This document shows positions 27,701 through 35,259 of a DNA stretch of 64,000 bases, in pieces (the first letter of the stretch is position 1; every line of letters starts with the position of its first letter). The stretch is from JAIMBK01 sp040755975. GTDB lineage: Bacteria > Bacillota > Desulfotomaculia > Desulfotomaculales > Nap2-2B. Below the pieces are notes generated by a model. That model saw nothing but the letters and a program-made list of their open reading frames with translations. It was not told the origin of the DNA and did no database searches. The DNA is taken from contig JBFLZY010000007.1 in NCBI GenBank assembly GCA_040755975.1, positions 1 to 64,000 on the forward strand, in the 5' to 3' direction. The translations under genes were made by a program, and so were the position numbers.

Positions 27701-27725
27701 AGGGAAGAAGAATCAGGTAAAATAG
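24696..27725 (+). CDS. Giant vWA protein with two metal-ion sites and a glutamine-amidotransferase-like domain
   Basis: 1009 residues from a GTG after GGGGTGG, inside the end of the previous gene. A BatA-like N-terminus (NPWWWLLIPPVLLAAWYL) is followed by a first vWA-like region (FALDASASVG, Asp80). Next come beta domains, then an amidotransferase-like fold (RVLVVASRPAEAEALVRSL ... AYVRDGGGGLVMTGGPDSFGPGGY), and a second complete vWA domain starting VIDKSGSM (Asp425). A membrane helix occurs near 835-850 (LTGLLLILAGLCWLLDVAG). The last 130 residues are polar and Lys/Gly-rich and should be cytoplasmic. The combination resembles large vWA proteins of planctomycetes and Firmicutes. Last gene of the cluster. 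Confidence 0.88.
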   Translation: MGISFSNPWWWLLIPPVLLAAWYLRLPWLKMARRLGGPPWRKEIRRLAVRICLFLLLGAALAGTHLVAVIQRQAVVFALDASASVGAAKGQGEDWIRAALAKKPPDGLAGVISFGERALVEEPPEQAPSFVRTGTEPGGGASRIGEALNLAQALLPAEARKRVVLLSDGRDTQGEAVTAARQLHAQGVRVDVVKLGEKAGPDLRLESVKLPPRARVGETFSLEVVAFAGSEGAGTLFLERDGKLLAAAPVNFQAGENRYSVPVEAGSGGLHSYRAYLVAGDGQKDAFAANNEAGAAQEVTGPPRVLVVASRPAEAEALVRSLKATGEIEIDLVDPGQVPRGLPAWARYQAVFLVDVPAYSLGEKAMAEIEAYVRDGGGGLVMTGGPDSFGPGGYTGTPVERALPVKMDISGRGELPSLGLVLVIDKSGSMAEYAGGADKINLAKEAAARSVTVLTDRDQVGVIAFDTLPWWVVPLGPAQDKESIRKEIGRIYADGGTEIYPSLAAAYAALKQAPTQVKHIILLTDGISASGGPYQKLLEEMRGAGITLTCVAVGEGADTGMLRALAELGRGRYYATAEAGSIPSIFTKETVMATRSFAVNERFVPGVAAPSVLLQGIRKAPALDGYVAASPKDRAEVALVSHRGDPVLAAWQYGLGRAVAWTPDAAGRWSAAWAAGQLFPRLWGNVLSWILPAVNTGSVQVATTVEESGDVRIVVDDPAHWQQVGNYSLRITGPAGETKDVALTPAGPGRYTARITAPGTGASLISVMSSGDAGQVLIGRSALVIPYPAEYKETGADLARLEEIARAGGGEVLVYPEQAFAPNLRPVRASRDLTGLLLILAGLCWLLDVAGRRLSFGTEEREALKRSWAQVRAHLAFRQARARREADPSPSWAGQTLARVENLRIQKRGRGGAASGGLAGAAGSGPVKAAGPAPAEGTGKGTGTFPAVREEAGKKDLFSDPGSREPVSPENRLPGRPDGKAGEDTAATLLAAKRRRKEEQGSGKKNQVK

Positions 27726-27732
27726 ATTCCAT

Positions 27733-27762
27733 TTGCACATTCTGTACAGAATGTGCTATCAT
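27733..27762 (+). promoter_or_regulatory. Promoter with embedded 22-bp palindrome (toxin-antitoxin operator)
   Basis: A -35 TTGCAC (27733-27738) and -10 TATCAT (27757-27762) are 18 bases apart. The spacer holds the perfect dyad GCACATTCTGT/ACAGAATGTGC (27735-27756). A protein bound to it would cover both promoter elements, as in autoregulated toxin-antitoxin operons. Confidence 0.8.
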
Positions 27763-27782
27763 GAAGGTAAGAGGTGATGCTG

Positions 27783-28202
27783 ATGCTGGAAGAATTGAAG
27801 TTTACCGAAGCTCGCGGCGACTTCTCAACCCTGTACAGCAGAGTCTTCAACCACTACCGGCCGGTAATCATCAGGCGCAGGCAGGCGGAAGAAGTCCTGG
27901 TCCTGCGGGCCGATCTCCAGAAGCTGCTCCTGGAAAAGTACAGGCTCAAACCGGAGGTCATCAGGGAAGAGGACGGATCTGTCACCCTGGCCCTGGATGA
28001 GCTTGAGCTTTACGCCAACGGCCGGACGGTGGAAGAGGCCGCGCAGGAACTGGTCCAGGACTTGAAGTTCTATGCCCAGGACTATCTTGAACGCTCCCAG
28101 CTTTTCATCAACGCTCCTAACCGGCGGGCGCACTTCCCGTACATCCTGCGCGTACTGCTCTGCGGCAGCGACGAAGAAATTCGGAGCCTGCTGGAGATTT
28201 GA
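27783..28202 (+). CDS. Antitoxin-like protein of a toxin-antitoxin pair
   Basis: 139 residues from the ATG 6 bases after GAGGTG. The first 50 residues (FTEARGDFSTLYSRVFNHYRPVIIRRRQAEEVLVLRADL) resemble a Phd/YefM-type domain, in which an antitoxin both binds DNA and caps the toxin. The middle (GSVTLALDELELYANGRTVEEAAQELVQDLKFYAQDYLE) resembles HicB-like sequence. The TGA comes two bases before the toxin ATG and the promoter carries a palindrome. Family assignment is tentative; the role is strongly suggested by context. Confidence 0.7.
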   Translation: MLEELKFTEARGDFSTLYSRVFNHYRPVIIRRRQAEEVLVLRADLQKLLLEKYRLKPEVIREEDGSVTLALDELELYANGRTVEEAAQELVQDLKFYAQDYLERSQLFINAPNRRAHFPYILRVLLCGSDEEIRSLLEI

Positions 28203-28204
28203 AA

Positions 28205-28429
28205 ATGCCTCCTAAATTTGGGGACTTGAAGCGAGACTGCGAAAAGAACGGTTGGGTGCTGATCCGGAGCACCGACCACTGGTACTATGAAAAGGCCCTG
28301 GACGACGGTACCGTGCTCCGGACGAAGGTGAGCCGTGCGGTACACAAAGAAATTCCGAAGCAGTTGTGGCAGAGGATTCTCAAAAAGCAGCTGAAGATAA
28401 CTGAAAAAGAGTTTTGGGGGTCTCTTTAA
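28205..28429 (+). CDS. HicA-like toxin (mRNA interferase fold)
   Basis: 74 residues from the ATG after GGAG. The pattern GDLKRDCEKNGWVLIRSTDHWYYEK followed by RTKVSRAVHKEIPKQLWQRILKKQL matches HicA-like small basic proteins with a double-stranded-RNA-binding-like fold, where the conserved His (DHWYY) is catalytic in mRNA cleavage. It overlaps translationally with the upstream antitoxin gene. Growth inhibition is the family role. The usual HicA/HicB order toxin-first is reversed here. Confidence 0.75.
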   Translation: MPPKFGDLKRDCEKNGWVLIRSTDHWYYEKALDDGTVLRTKVSRAVHKEIPKQLWQRILKKQLKITEKEFWGSL

Positions 28430-28460
28430 TGCCAAAAGATTCCCAGCTTTTAAATCCTAC

Positions 28461-29570
28461 TCAATGTTGCCGGACTTTTTCTTGTTCCCGTTCCCAGCGG
28501 GCCAGGCGCCGGAAAGTTTCGATCTTTTCCGTCCGGCCCAGGCGGCTTTCCGTCAGGGCCTTTTGGAGAAAAGCTATTGATTGATCGTACAGGGTGCGGT
28601 CTACGGGGTAGGGGTGGCCGTCTTTGCCGCCGTGAGCGTAGCTATAGCGGGCGGGGTCGCGGTAGCTGGGCGGGGTGCCGTAGACCAGTTCGGAGAGCAG
28701 GCTCAAAGCGCGCAACGCCTTGGGGCCGATTCCTTCGGTGGCCAAAAGGGCCCGGAAATTTTCCGGCTGGCGGGCGTAACTTTTTAAAAGTACGCTCCCG
28801 ATTTTCCGGGGATTAAGGTCGGAAAGCGCCAGCCGGTGCCGCGCAGGCAGCTGGAGGACGGCTTTTCCCTGCAACCGGTTTAATTCCTTAACAATTTTTT
28901 CCGGCTGTTCGCGGGAAAGCTCCGTGACCACCTTTCTGGCCGGATCGCTTTCCAAGGCCACCAGGTTGAGAGCCTCCCCGCGGTGATCGCAGCAGACCGC
29001 CTTGTGGGGCTCGCAAACAAAATCCCCAAGGGTGGTGCTTAACCAGTGGTAGCGGCGCGCCCATCCGTTCTGCTCGTTCATTCCCTGCTGGACCACCGCC
29101 CACTGGCCGTGGTTATTGAAGATAAAAGTATGGTGGTAAATCTGGTAACCGTCCTGGACGGCGCTGTTGTCTACCTTGGCCGCCATCCGGCTGGCAAAGA
29201 CCAGCTCCCCGGGATCCCCGGCCAGGGGGTAGCGCTCCGCAATTAACTGGATTTCGTGCGGCGTTTGCTGGCTGGTTTTGCCTTTTCCGCCGGCGGCGAA
29301 CAGGCCCAGCCGGCCGGCCCGGTCGCGCAGGGCTTCTTTGAGCGCGCCGCAGACGGTCGTCGTCAGGCCGGAGGAATGCCAGTCAAACCCTAAAACGCAC
29401 CCAAAGGCCTGAAACCAGAAGGGATCGGATACCCTGGCAAGCACCCCTTCGGTTCCCGCGTCGGCAATCATCACTTCCAGAAAAGCCCTGGTCATTTTGA
29501 CCATCTGCTCAAATAACCAGGGGGGGCACTTCCCCCCGTGCAGGGGTAAATTGGCAATCCCGGTGCGCAT
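28461..29570 (-). CDS. DUF763 protein
   Basis: 369 residues starting MRTGIANLPLHGGKCPPWLF, the near-invariant opening of DUF763. Other conserved parts are DPFWFQAFGCVLGFDWHSSG, HHTFIFNNHGQWAVVQQGMN and the RYSYAHGGKDGHPYPVDR tail. DUF763 proteins are found mainly in archaea and thermophilic or anaerobic bacteria and have no established function; a helix-hairpin-helix-like IGPKALRALSLL stretch hints at nucleic acid binding. It converges with the toxin-antitoxin pair, with no terminator visible in the 31-base gap. Confidence 0.88.
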   Translation of the reverse strand: MRTGIANLPLHGGKCPPWLFEQMVKMTRAFLEVMIADAGTEGVLARVSDPFWFQAFGCVLGFDWHSSGLTTTVCGALKEALRDRAGRLGLFAAGGKGKTSQQTPHEIQLIAERYPLAGDPGELVFASRMAAKVDNSAVQDGYQIYHHTFIFNNHGQWAVVQQGMNEQNGWARRYHWLSTTLGDFVCEPHKAVCCDHRGEALNLVALESDPARKVVTELSREQPEKIVKELNRLQGKAVLQLPARHRLALSDLNPRKIGSVLLKSYARQPENFRALLATEGIGPKALRALSLLSELVYGTPPSYRDPARYSYAHGGKDGHPYPVDRTLYDQSIAFLQKALTESRLGRTEKIETFRRLARWEREQEKVRQH

Positions 29571-29768
29571 CTTACTCTCCCTGTCGTCTTTAAACCCTTT
29601 AAAGTCTGTTTGAGACTGAATATCAGTAAGCAGATCAATTATATCACTAACAGAACCAGATCAATAGATATTTTCCAAAGATATATAGGGAAAAACAACA
29701 AAAAAATAATGGGTTGTCCAATTTATTAGGTAAAGCTTGAAATATCTATAGTAATTGGTTTTCTTTTT

Positions 29769-29777
29769 TGCTATAAT
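29769..29777 (+). promoter_or_regulatory. Extended -10 promoter ahead of nfeD
   Basis: TG-C-TATAAT (29769-29777) is an extended -10 element 50 bases before the ATG. No convincing -35 is seen, which is normal for this promoter class. The flanking gap 29571-29826 is A+T-rich and holds no gene. Confidence 0.55.
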
Positions 29778-29826
29778 GGAGATAGGAAGCGATTATTGTT
29801 CATTAAACTTCTGAAGAGGTTGCTAC

Positions 29827-31164
29827 ATGAAAAAATTTAAGTACGTAACTCTTTTTTTCATACTTTTTTTCATCATTGCTACAGGGGTTCTTGTTTTGGG
29901 CCCTACTGGAGTTAACTGTTCTTCTTTGCCTGAAGAGGAAGTAGTAATTCTTACCGTCGACGGGCCTATCGTGCCGGTAGTGGCCAGTTATCTTGGGCGG
30001 GGAATTAACCTTGCGGAACAGGAGAAAGCGGCCGCCTGCGTTATTTGCCTGAATACGCCCGGCGGACTGTACAAGTCCACCCAGGAAATTGTCGGCCGGA
30101 TTTTAAACGCCCGGGTGCCGGTGGTTGTTTACGTTTCTCCGCAGGGGGGCTGGGCCGGCTCGGCGGGCACTTTTATCACCGTCGCCAGCCACTACGCAGC
30201 GATGGCGCCCGGCAGCAGGATCGGGGCGGCCCACCCCGTTTCGATTGGTCCCGGTACGGATGAGAAAACGAACGTTCCCGGCGAAAAAATTACCGAGGAC
30301 GCCGCCGCCTGGATTCGCTCCTTAGCTCAACTCCGCGGTAGAAATGCGGAAGCCGCGGAGCTGGCCGTACGGGAAAGCAAGTCTTATTCCGACCAGGAAG
30401 CGTTGGCGAAAAAACTTATTGATGCCCGGGCGCGGGATCTAAATGAACTCCTGGAAAAGCTGCAAGGCAAAGAAATTGTCTTGCAGGATGGCCGGAAAGT
30501 CGTTCTCAACACGCAAAATGCTCCCCACCGCCGGTTGGATATGAATTTGCGGGAAAAAATCTTGGCTGCTTTGAGCAATCCGGAGGTAGCCTACCTGCTC
30601 TTTACTTTAGGGATGATCGGGATTATTGCGGAAATCTATCACCCCGGCGCGATTTTCCCCGGCGTCCTCGGCGGGCTTTGTTTTTTGCTCGGACTTTACG
30701 GTTTGGGCAACCTGGACGCTTACTGGGGAGGCATTTTGCTCCTTATCCTGGCTTTCGGCCTGTTTATTGCCGAAACCTTTGTGGTCAGCCACGGCCTGCT
30801 GGGAACGGGCGGCCTGGTTGCCTTTGTGCTGGGTTCCCTTCTCCTTTTTACGGGCAGCGGGCCGGGCATGCAGATCAGTCCCTGGTTAATCGCTCTTTTG
30901 GCTGTTCTGTTTGCAGCGTTGCTTGCCTTGCTGGTTTTTGTAATTGTCCGCGGCCAGACGCGAAGAGTAATTACCGGGCAGGAAGGATTAATCGGTCAGC
31001 CGGCGGTGGCGCGCACCCCTTTAAATCCGAAAGGAACCGTTTTTTGCGCCGGAAGTTTATGGAGCGCCATTTCGGAAGAAGGGCAGGTGGGGGAAGGGGA
31101 GGAAGTGGTGATCACGGGAGTTGAAGGTTTAAAATTGCGGGTTAAAAAGAAAAAAGAGGGGTAA
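29827..31164 (+). CDS. nfeD: NfeD-family membrane-bound ClpP-class serine protease
   Basis: 445 residues: signal anchor (6-28), ClpP-like domain (40-225), four membrane helices (about 245-375) and a C-terminal OB-like NfeD domain. The protease motifs are NTPGG (76-80), the nucleophile Ser112 in GGWAGSAGTF, and a lysine near 154 that fits the Ser-Lys dyad. Archaeal homologues cleave the hydrophobic C-terminus of stomatin. The partner slipin gene follows 195 bases later, in the classic stomatin operon pairing. Function is membrane quality control or microdomain regulation (family knowledge). Confidence 0.93.
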   Translation: MKKFKYVTLFFILFFIIATGVLVLGPTGVNCSSLPEEEVVILTVDGPIVPVVASYLGRGINLAEQEKAAACVICLNTPGGLYKSTQEIVGRILNARVPVVVYVSPQGGWAGSAGTFITVASHYAAMAPGSRIGAAHPVSIGPGTDEKTNVPGEKITEDAAAWIRSLAQLRGRNAEAAELAVRESKSYSDQEALAKKLIDARARDLNELLEKLQGKEIVLQDGRKVVLNTQNAPHRRLDMNLREKILAALSNPEVAYLLFTLGMIGIIAEIYHPGAIFPGVLGGLCFLLGLYGLGNLDAYWGGILLLILAFGLFIAETFVVSHGLLGTGGLVAFVLGSLLLFTGSGPGMQISPWLIALLAVLFAALLALLVFVIVRGQTRRVITGQEGLIGQPAVARTPLNPKGTVFCAGSLWSAISEEGQVGEGEEVVITGVEGLKLRVKKKKEG

Positions 31165-31359
31165 TTTAGGAAAAAGAGGGCATCAGGGAAGGGAGGCGCC
31201 AGGTCGTTGGGGCACGAGCACTTTTTGTTTGAAGACCTTAAATAACAATAATTACCAAGTCACCGGGGTAAAAGGAGCAGGGTGAAATAAGGCGCAAGTT
31301 CGTGGCGACGGGAGCCTGGCCGTTAAAAAGCAATTGATTTAAAAAGGAGGCTATCTAAC

Positions 31360-32142
31360 TTGGGATTTTTTACCTTATCAATTCTTGTGTTGATTATTAT
31401 AATCTTAATTTCTTCCTCGATCCGCATTGTTCAGGAGTACGAGCGCGGCGTGATCTTTCGCCTGGGCCGCGTTGTCGGAGCCCGCGGGCCGGGGTTGATT
31501 TTGCTCATTCCGATCATTGAACGTATGCAAAAAGTTGACTTGCGGGTCATTACAATGGACGTTCCGGCCCAGGAAACGATCACCAATGACAACGTGACCA
31601 TCAAGGTAAACGCCATCGTTTATTTCCAGGTAATCAACCCCGTCCAGGCGGTTGTGAACGTGCTGGATTACATCCGGGCCACGTCCCAGCTTTCGCAAAC
31701 TACCTTGCGCAGTATTGTGGGCCAGTCCCAGCTGGATGAGATCCTGGCCAAGCGGGAAGAAATCAACCAGCGCCTGCAAAAAGCCATTGACGAAGGCACA
31801 GAGCCCTGGGGAATTAAAGTAAGCCTGGTGGAAATTCGGGATCTGGAATTGCCGTCCTCCATGCAGCGGGCCATGGCTGCTCAGGCGGAAGCCGAGCGGG
31901 AACGGCGGGCGAAGATCATCCACGCCGATGGCGAGTACCAGGCTGCTGAGAGACTGGCGGAAGCAGCCAGGATCATTACCCAGGTCCCCGCTGCGCTGCA
32001 GCTGCGCTACCTGCAGACGATCCGGGAAATTACCACGGATAAAGCAAGCACCATTATCTTTCCGCTGCCCATGGATCTGATTATGCCGCTGTTAAAAATG
32101 GCGCAAAAGGAGGACCGGCCGAAAACGCCCGGGGAAGGGTAA
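31360..32142 (+). CDS. Slipin/stomatin-like SPFH protein
   Basis: 260 residues. A single N-terminal membrane helix (FFTLSILVLIIIILISSS) is followed by the SPFH domain: VQEYERGVIFRLGRVVGARGPGLILLIPIIE, VDLRVITMDVPAQETIT and the DLELPSSMQRAMAAQAEAER helix. This is the slipin subgroup, which oligomerises on the inner face of the membrane. The C-terminal tail PLPMDLIMPLL matches the segment cleaved by NfeD-type proteases in archaea. Start TTG after AAAGGAGG. Pairing with nfeD is conserved. Confidence 0.92.
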   Translation: MGFFTLSILVLIIIILISSSIRIVQEYERGVIFRLGRVVGARGPGLILLIPIIERMQKVDLRVITMDVPAQETITNDNVTIKVNAIVYFQVINPVQAVVNVLDYIRATSQLSQTTLRSIVGQSQLDEILAKREEINQRLQKAIDEGTEPWGIKVSLVEIRDLELPSSMQRAMAAQAEAERERRAKIIHADGEYQAAERLAEAARIITQVPAALQLRYLQTIREITTDKASTIIFPLPMDLIMPLLKMAQKEDRPKTPGEG

Positions 32143-32188
32143 CCTGGCGGGTGCGTAAAAAAATCTCAGCCGGAAAGTAATTTTTAAC

Positions 32189-32217
32189 TTGATCATCTCC
32201 CAAATTTATGTTATAAG
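32189..32217 (+). promoter_or_regulatory. Promoter of cbiMN with a long leader
   Basis: TTGATC (32189-32194) and TATAAG (32212-32217) are 17 bases apart. Transcription would start near 32224, about 178 bases before the cbiM ATG, an unusually long leader for this genome segment. Confidence 0.6.
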
Positions 32218-32315
32218 ATATTTATAGTAAGGGCGGTATCTTGGAGGTACCCGTAAAAAGTATTTTTCTAAAGTACCCGGAAAAGGTTGCTGTGGAAGGG
32301 TTGCTGGCGGAATTG

Positions 32316-32364
32316 ACCATGGAGGTCTTGCTCCGGCAAGAGCGGGGCGCTTCATGGTTTTTTT
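32316..32364 (+). terminator. Intrinsic terminator hairpin inside the cbiM leader (attenuator)
   Basis: A 9-bp stem, ACCATGGAG (32316-32324) with CTTCATGGT (32350-32358, one G-T pair), contains an inner hairpin CTTGC-TCCG-GCAAG (32327-32340). It is followed by a T-run (32358-32364). It ends 38 bases before the cbiM start codon, so most transcripts would stop unless the upstream leader refolds. The upstream part (32224-32315) has duplicated GTACCCG and GTTGCTG words but no B12-box. A metal- or cobalamin-responsive riboswitch is the natural hypothesis. Confidence 0.65.
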
Positions 32365-32401
32365 ATTTTCTTGCCAAAAAAATTTAGGAGGTGTTTTTTC
32401 A

Positions 32402-33040
32402 ATGCATATTCCCGATGGGTTTCTTACCCCGGGAGTTTGGGCCGGGGCGAGTGTATTAAGCGCCGGGGCACTGGCCGGGGCGGTGGCAAAAACCAGAGAA
32501 ACCCTCCAGGACAGGCAGGTGCCAACCCTGGGGGTGGCGGCGGCGTTTATCTTTGCCGCGCAGATGATTAATTTTCCGGTCGCCGGCGGAACTTCCGGCC
32601 ACCTTTTGGGCGGCGCCCTCGCGGCGATTTTGTTGGGACCGTGGAACGCCTTTTTGGTGATGACGACAGTCCTGGTCATCCAGTGTCTTTTCTTTTCTGA
32701 CGGGGGATTGACGGCTTTGGGCGCCAATGTGTTGAATATGGCGGTGATCGCTCCCTGGGTGGCTTACGTTATGGCCAGGTTGTTTAAAGGAGCGGAGGGA
32801 AACAAAGCCATCCGGTCGACGGCCATTTTTTTCGCTTCCTGGTCTTCCGTAATGGCGGCGGCGCTGGCCTGCGCTGTCGAGATTGTTTTGTCCGGAAGCG
32901 TGCCCTGGCAGGTGGCCCTGCCCGCCATGGCCGGCTGGCACGCTTTAATCGGCATTGGCGAAGGATTGATTACAACGGTGGTAGTGGCTTTTGTCAGACA
33001 GCACTGGTCCCTGCCGCAGGGGGTGAGTTTTGGTGAATAA
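32402..33040 (+). CDS. cbiM: Cobalt ECF transporter, CbiM substrate-specificity subunit
   Basis: 212 residues beginning MHIPDGFL, the invariant metal-binding N-terminus of CbiM/NikM (His2 with the free amino terminus). Six or more membrane helices follow, with AAQMINFPVAGGTSGHLLGG (conserved His) and the FFSDGGLTALGANVLNM motif. With CbiN it takes up Co2+ for cobalamin synthesis, which the B12-dependent mutase at 53674-55776 needs. ATG after TTTAGGAGG. The stop overlaps the start of cbiN. Confidence 0.95.
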   Translation: MHIPDGFLTPGVWAGASVLSAGALAGAVAKTRETLQDRQVPTLGVAAAFIFAAQMINFPVAGGTSGHLLGGALAAILLGPWNAFLVMTTVLVIQCLFFSDGGLTALGANVLNMAVIAPWVAYVMARLFKGAEGNKAIRSTAIFFASWSSVMAAALACAVEIVLSGSVPWQVALPAMAGWHALIGIGEGLITTVVVAFVRQHWSLPQGVSFGE

Positions 33041-33359
33041 AAAACGCCTAGTGGTGGGTCTTTTGATTGCCTTGGCAATTGCGGCGCTTTTATCGCCGTT
33101 TGCTTCTCCCAACCCCGATGGTTTGGAAAAGGTGGCCGAAGACAAAGGGTTTTTACACCTGGCGGAAGGGGTGGAATTGATTAAAACGTGGATGCCGGAC
33201 TATGTTTTCCCCGGCATCGCCAGCGAACCTTTGGCTACCTCCCTGGCCGGCTTAACCGGAACCCTGCTGGTTTTTGGATTTGCTTATTCCTTTGGCGTGA
33301 TTCTGGCCAGGCGGAGAAAAGCGCCGGTTTCCGGGCAGGCCGGGCAGAAAACTAAATAA
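33030..33359 (+). CDS. cbiN: Cobalt transporter auxiliary subunit CbiN-like (PDGLE domain)
   Basis: 109 residues with two membrane helices enclosing an outside loop. SPNPDGLEKVAEDKGF is the PDGLE signature shared by CbiN and related proteins. CbiN stimulates metal loading of CbiM. It overlaps cbiM by 11 bases; start TTG or the following GTG, behind GGGTGAG. A terminator follows, so cbiQO need their own promoter. Confidence 0.88.
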   Translation: MVNKKRLVVGLLIALAIAALLSPFASPNPDGLEKVAEDKGFLHLAEGVELIKTWMPDYVFPGIASEPLATSLAGLTGTLLVFGFAYSFGVILARRRKAPVSGQAGQKTK

Positions 33360-33387
33360 AGTGTCTGATCCAAGAATTCAATAGCTA

Positions 33388-33437
33388 AAAAATTTATCGC
33401 CTTTTAGGCTGGCAGGCGGTAAATTTTTTTGTTTTTT
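33388..33437 (+). terminator. Intrinsic terminator after cbiN
   Basis: A 15-bp stem pairs 33388-33402 (AAAAATTTATCGCCT) with 33414-33428 (AGGCGGTAAATTTTT, one wobble), followed by TTGTTTTTTTG. The A-rich left arm makes it work in both directions. Confidence 0.8.
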
Positions 33438-33509
33438 TGTCGATAAAAAATTTTGTAAGGAAATATCCCTGGCTGGAGAATTAACCCCTGAATAATGAGG
33501 AGTGGTCTG

Positions 33510-35147
33510 ATGAAAATCCGCGGGAAAATACTTGCAGGATACTTGATCGTGCTCGTTGTCTTTGCTGTTGCCACTGGCGTACAGGTTTACCAGATGCGCC
33601 AGGCCAAGACCAATTACGAGCGAATTATCCAGCGGGAGGTTTTTAAGGCCGCAGAAGCCCAAAAGTTCCTGTTGCTTTTTGAAAGGTTACCCATTATTTT
33701 TCAGAGTTACCTGCTGACGGGCAACGAAAGCGAATTTAAAGATTACAGCAACCGGAGCGCAGAGGCGGTGCTGCAACTGCAAAAATTAAAGGATCTTGGC
33801 GATTCCGACCAAGAGAAGGAACTGATCAAAGAGATCCAGCACAAGTTTGAAGATTACCGCACGGTGGCCGGCTTTTTAACGACCCTGAAAAACCAGGCCA
33901 TCGGTTTCGAGACCGAGTTGAAAACTGTGCCTGAGGGTGACATGAAAAGAAGAATGGAACTGCTCGGGCAAATTGATACATTTCAAAAGGAAATCTCCTC
34001 CTACCTTTCCGAAAAACATGGGGTGATTGAGGCGGCCATTAAGGCGGGCCAGGATTTTGTAAATGCACAGGAGAATGCTCTCCAAACCGCCGTCGAAAAT
34101 AACCGCAACCTGGTTAAAAATATCGAAATGTTGAATTATATAGCCGTTTGTGTAGCATTCATTTTAGGCATAATCATCGCCTTTTATATGGGAAACCTGG
34201 TGGCGAAGCCACTACAGATGGTGGAAAAGGGCGTCTCCCGGATTGCGGGGGGCGATCTGGCGGTGGCCGATATAAAGAGCGCTTCCCGGGACGAAGTTGG
34301 CTCGCTGGCACTTTCTTTTAACCAGATGAAGGGGAGCCTGCGGGAAATCGTCCAGAAGGTGGCCGAGGGGGCGCGTTCGGTTTTTCACGCCGCCAGCCAG
34401 CTGTCCGAAAGCGCCCAGCAAACTACCCAGGGAGCTACCGCCACAGCTTCGGCGATATCGGAAATTGCCGCCGCCGTTGAAGACGGGGCAAGCAACGCCG
34501 GGCAGGTGGCGCAGGCTGCCGAAAAAGCAGCCGGCCTGGCCGGGGAGGGGAACGTAAAAGTGGAGAGATTAATTGCCCAGATGGGCAGCATCGAAGCAGC
34601 GGCCAACCAGGTAGCCAGGGCCATTACCGAACTTGGCGAAACTTCCCAGGAAATTACCCAAATTGTCGAGATGATTACCAATATAGCCGAGCAGACGAAT
34701 CTTTTGGCCCTTAATGCCGCCATCGAAGCTGCCAGGGCGGGCGAGCAGGGCCGCGGCTTTGCCGTGGTGGCCGAAGAGGTAAGAAAATTGGCCGAACAAT
34801 CGGGCGACGCCGCGAAAGATATCTACCAGTTGGTTCAACGAATCCAGGAAAAAGCTTCCGGAGCCGTTTCCAGCATGGAGGAAAGCACCCAGCAGGTTCA
34901 TGCCGGCAGTTTTATCGTCAAAGAGGTGGGGGAACTTTTTACGGACATCATTCAAACGGTCCGGGAGTTAAGCACCCAGATCCAGGAAGTAGCGGCAACC
35001 GCCCAGCAAATAGCCAGCGGCGTGGAAAACGTGGCCGGGACCGCCGAAGAACAAACGGCGGCCATGGAAGAGGTATCCGCCTCCGCGGAAAGCCTGCAAA
35101 GACTGGCCGCCGAACTGGAGGAGGTTGCCGCCAGGTTTAAACTTTAA
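33510..35147 (+). CDS. Methyl-accepting chemotaxis protein
   Basis: 545 residues from the ATG at 33510 behind GAGG. An N-terminal helix (8-26) and a second (about 208-228, AVCVAFILGIIIAFYMGNLV) enclose an all-helical periplasmic/extracellular sensor of about 180 residues, four-helix-bundle or CHASE3-like. A HAMP domain and the signalling hairpin (AEQTNLLALNAAIEAARAGEQGRGFAVVAEEVRKLAEQS) follow. No CheR-binding pentapeptide is seen. It lies between cbiN and cbiQ, separated by a terminator and a promoter, which is an unusual position and may link taxis to cobalt or simply reflect insertion. Confidence 0.95.
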   Translation: MKIRGKILAGYLIVLVVFAVATGVQVYQMRQAKTNYERIIQREVFKAAEAQKFLLLFERLPIIFQSYLLTGNESEFKDYSNRSAEAVLQLQKLKDLGDSDQEKELIKEIQHKFEDYRTVAGFLTTLKNQAIGFETELKTVPEGDMKRRMELLGQIDTFQKEISSYLSEKHGVIEAAIKAGQDFVNAQENALQTAVENNRNLVKNIEMLNYIAVCVAFILGIIIAFYMGNLVAKPLQMVEKGVSRIAGGDLAVADIKSASRDEVGSLALSFNQMKGSLREIVQKVAEGARSVFHAASQLSESAQQTTQGATATASAISEIAAAVEDGASNAGQVAQAAEKAAGLAGEGNVKVERLIAQMGSIEAAANQVARAITELGETSQEITQIVEMITNIAEQTNLLALNAAIEAARAGEQGRGFAVVAEEVRKLAEQSGDAAKDIYQLVQRIQEKASGAVSSMEESTQQVHAGSFIVKEVGELFTDIIQTVRELSTQIQEVAATAQQIASGVENVAGTAEEQTAAMEEVSASAESLQRLAAELEEVAARFKL

Positions 35148-35230
35148 ATTTAAGGCAGTCCGGAGAAAAAGGCGCATAGCGTAAAATTGTTTTGCCAGCG
35201 GTACGGGGGAAAATATTTTTCGGCGAGATC

Positions 35231-35259
35231 TTGCTTTTTAGCTAAAATACTTATATAAT
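35231..35259 (+). promoter_or_regulatory. Promoter of cbiQO
   Basis: TTGCTT (35231-35236) and TATAAT (35254-35259) are 17 bases apart, about 170 bases before cbiQ. The remaining leader (35265-35430) has no clear terminator hairpin. Confidence 0.65.

Noticed and set aside
32224..32402. Classical cobalamin riboswitch in the cbiM leader
   Set aside because: I could not find the B12-box or the conserved core; only the terminator-like end is supported.
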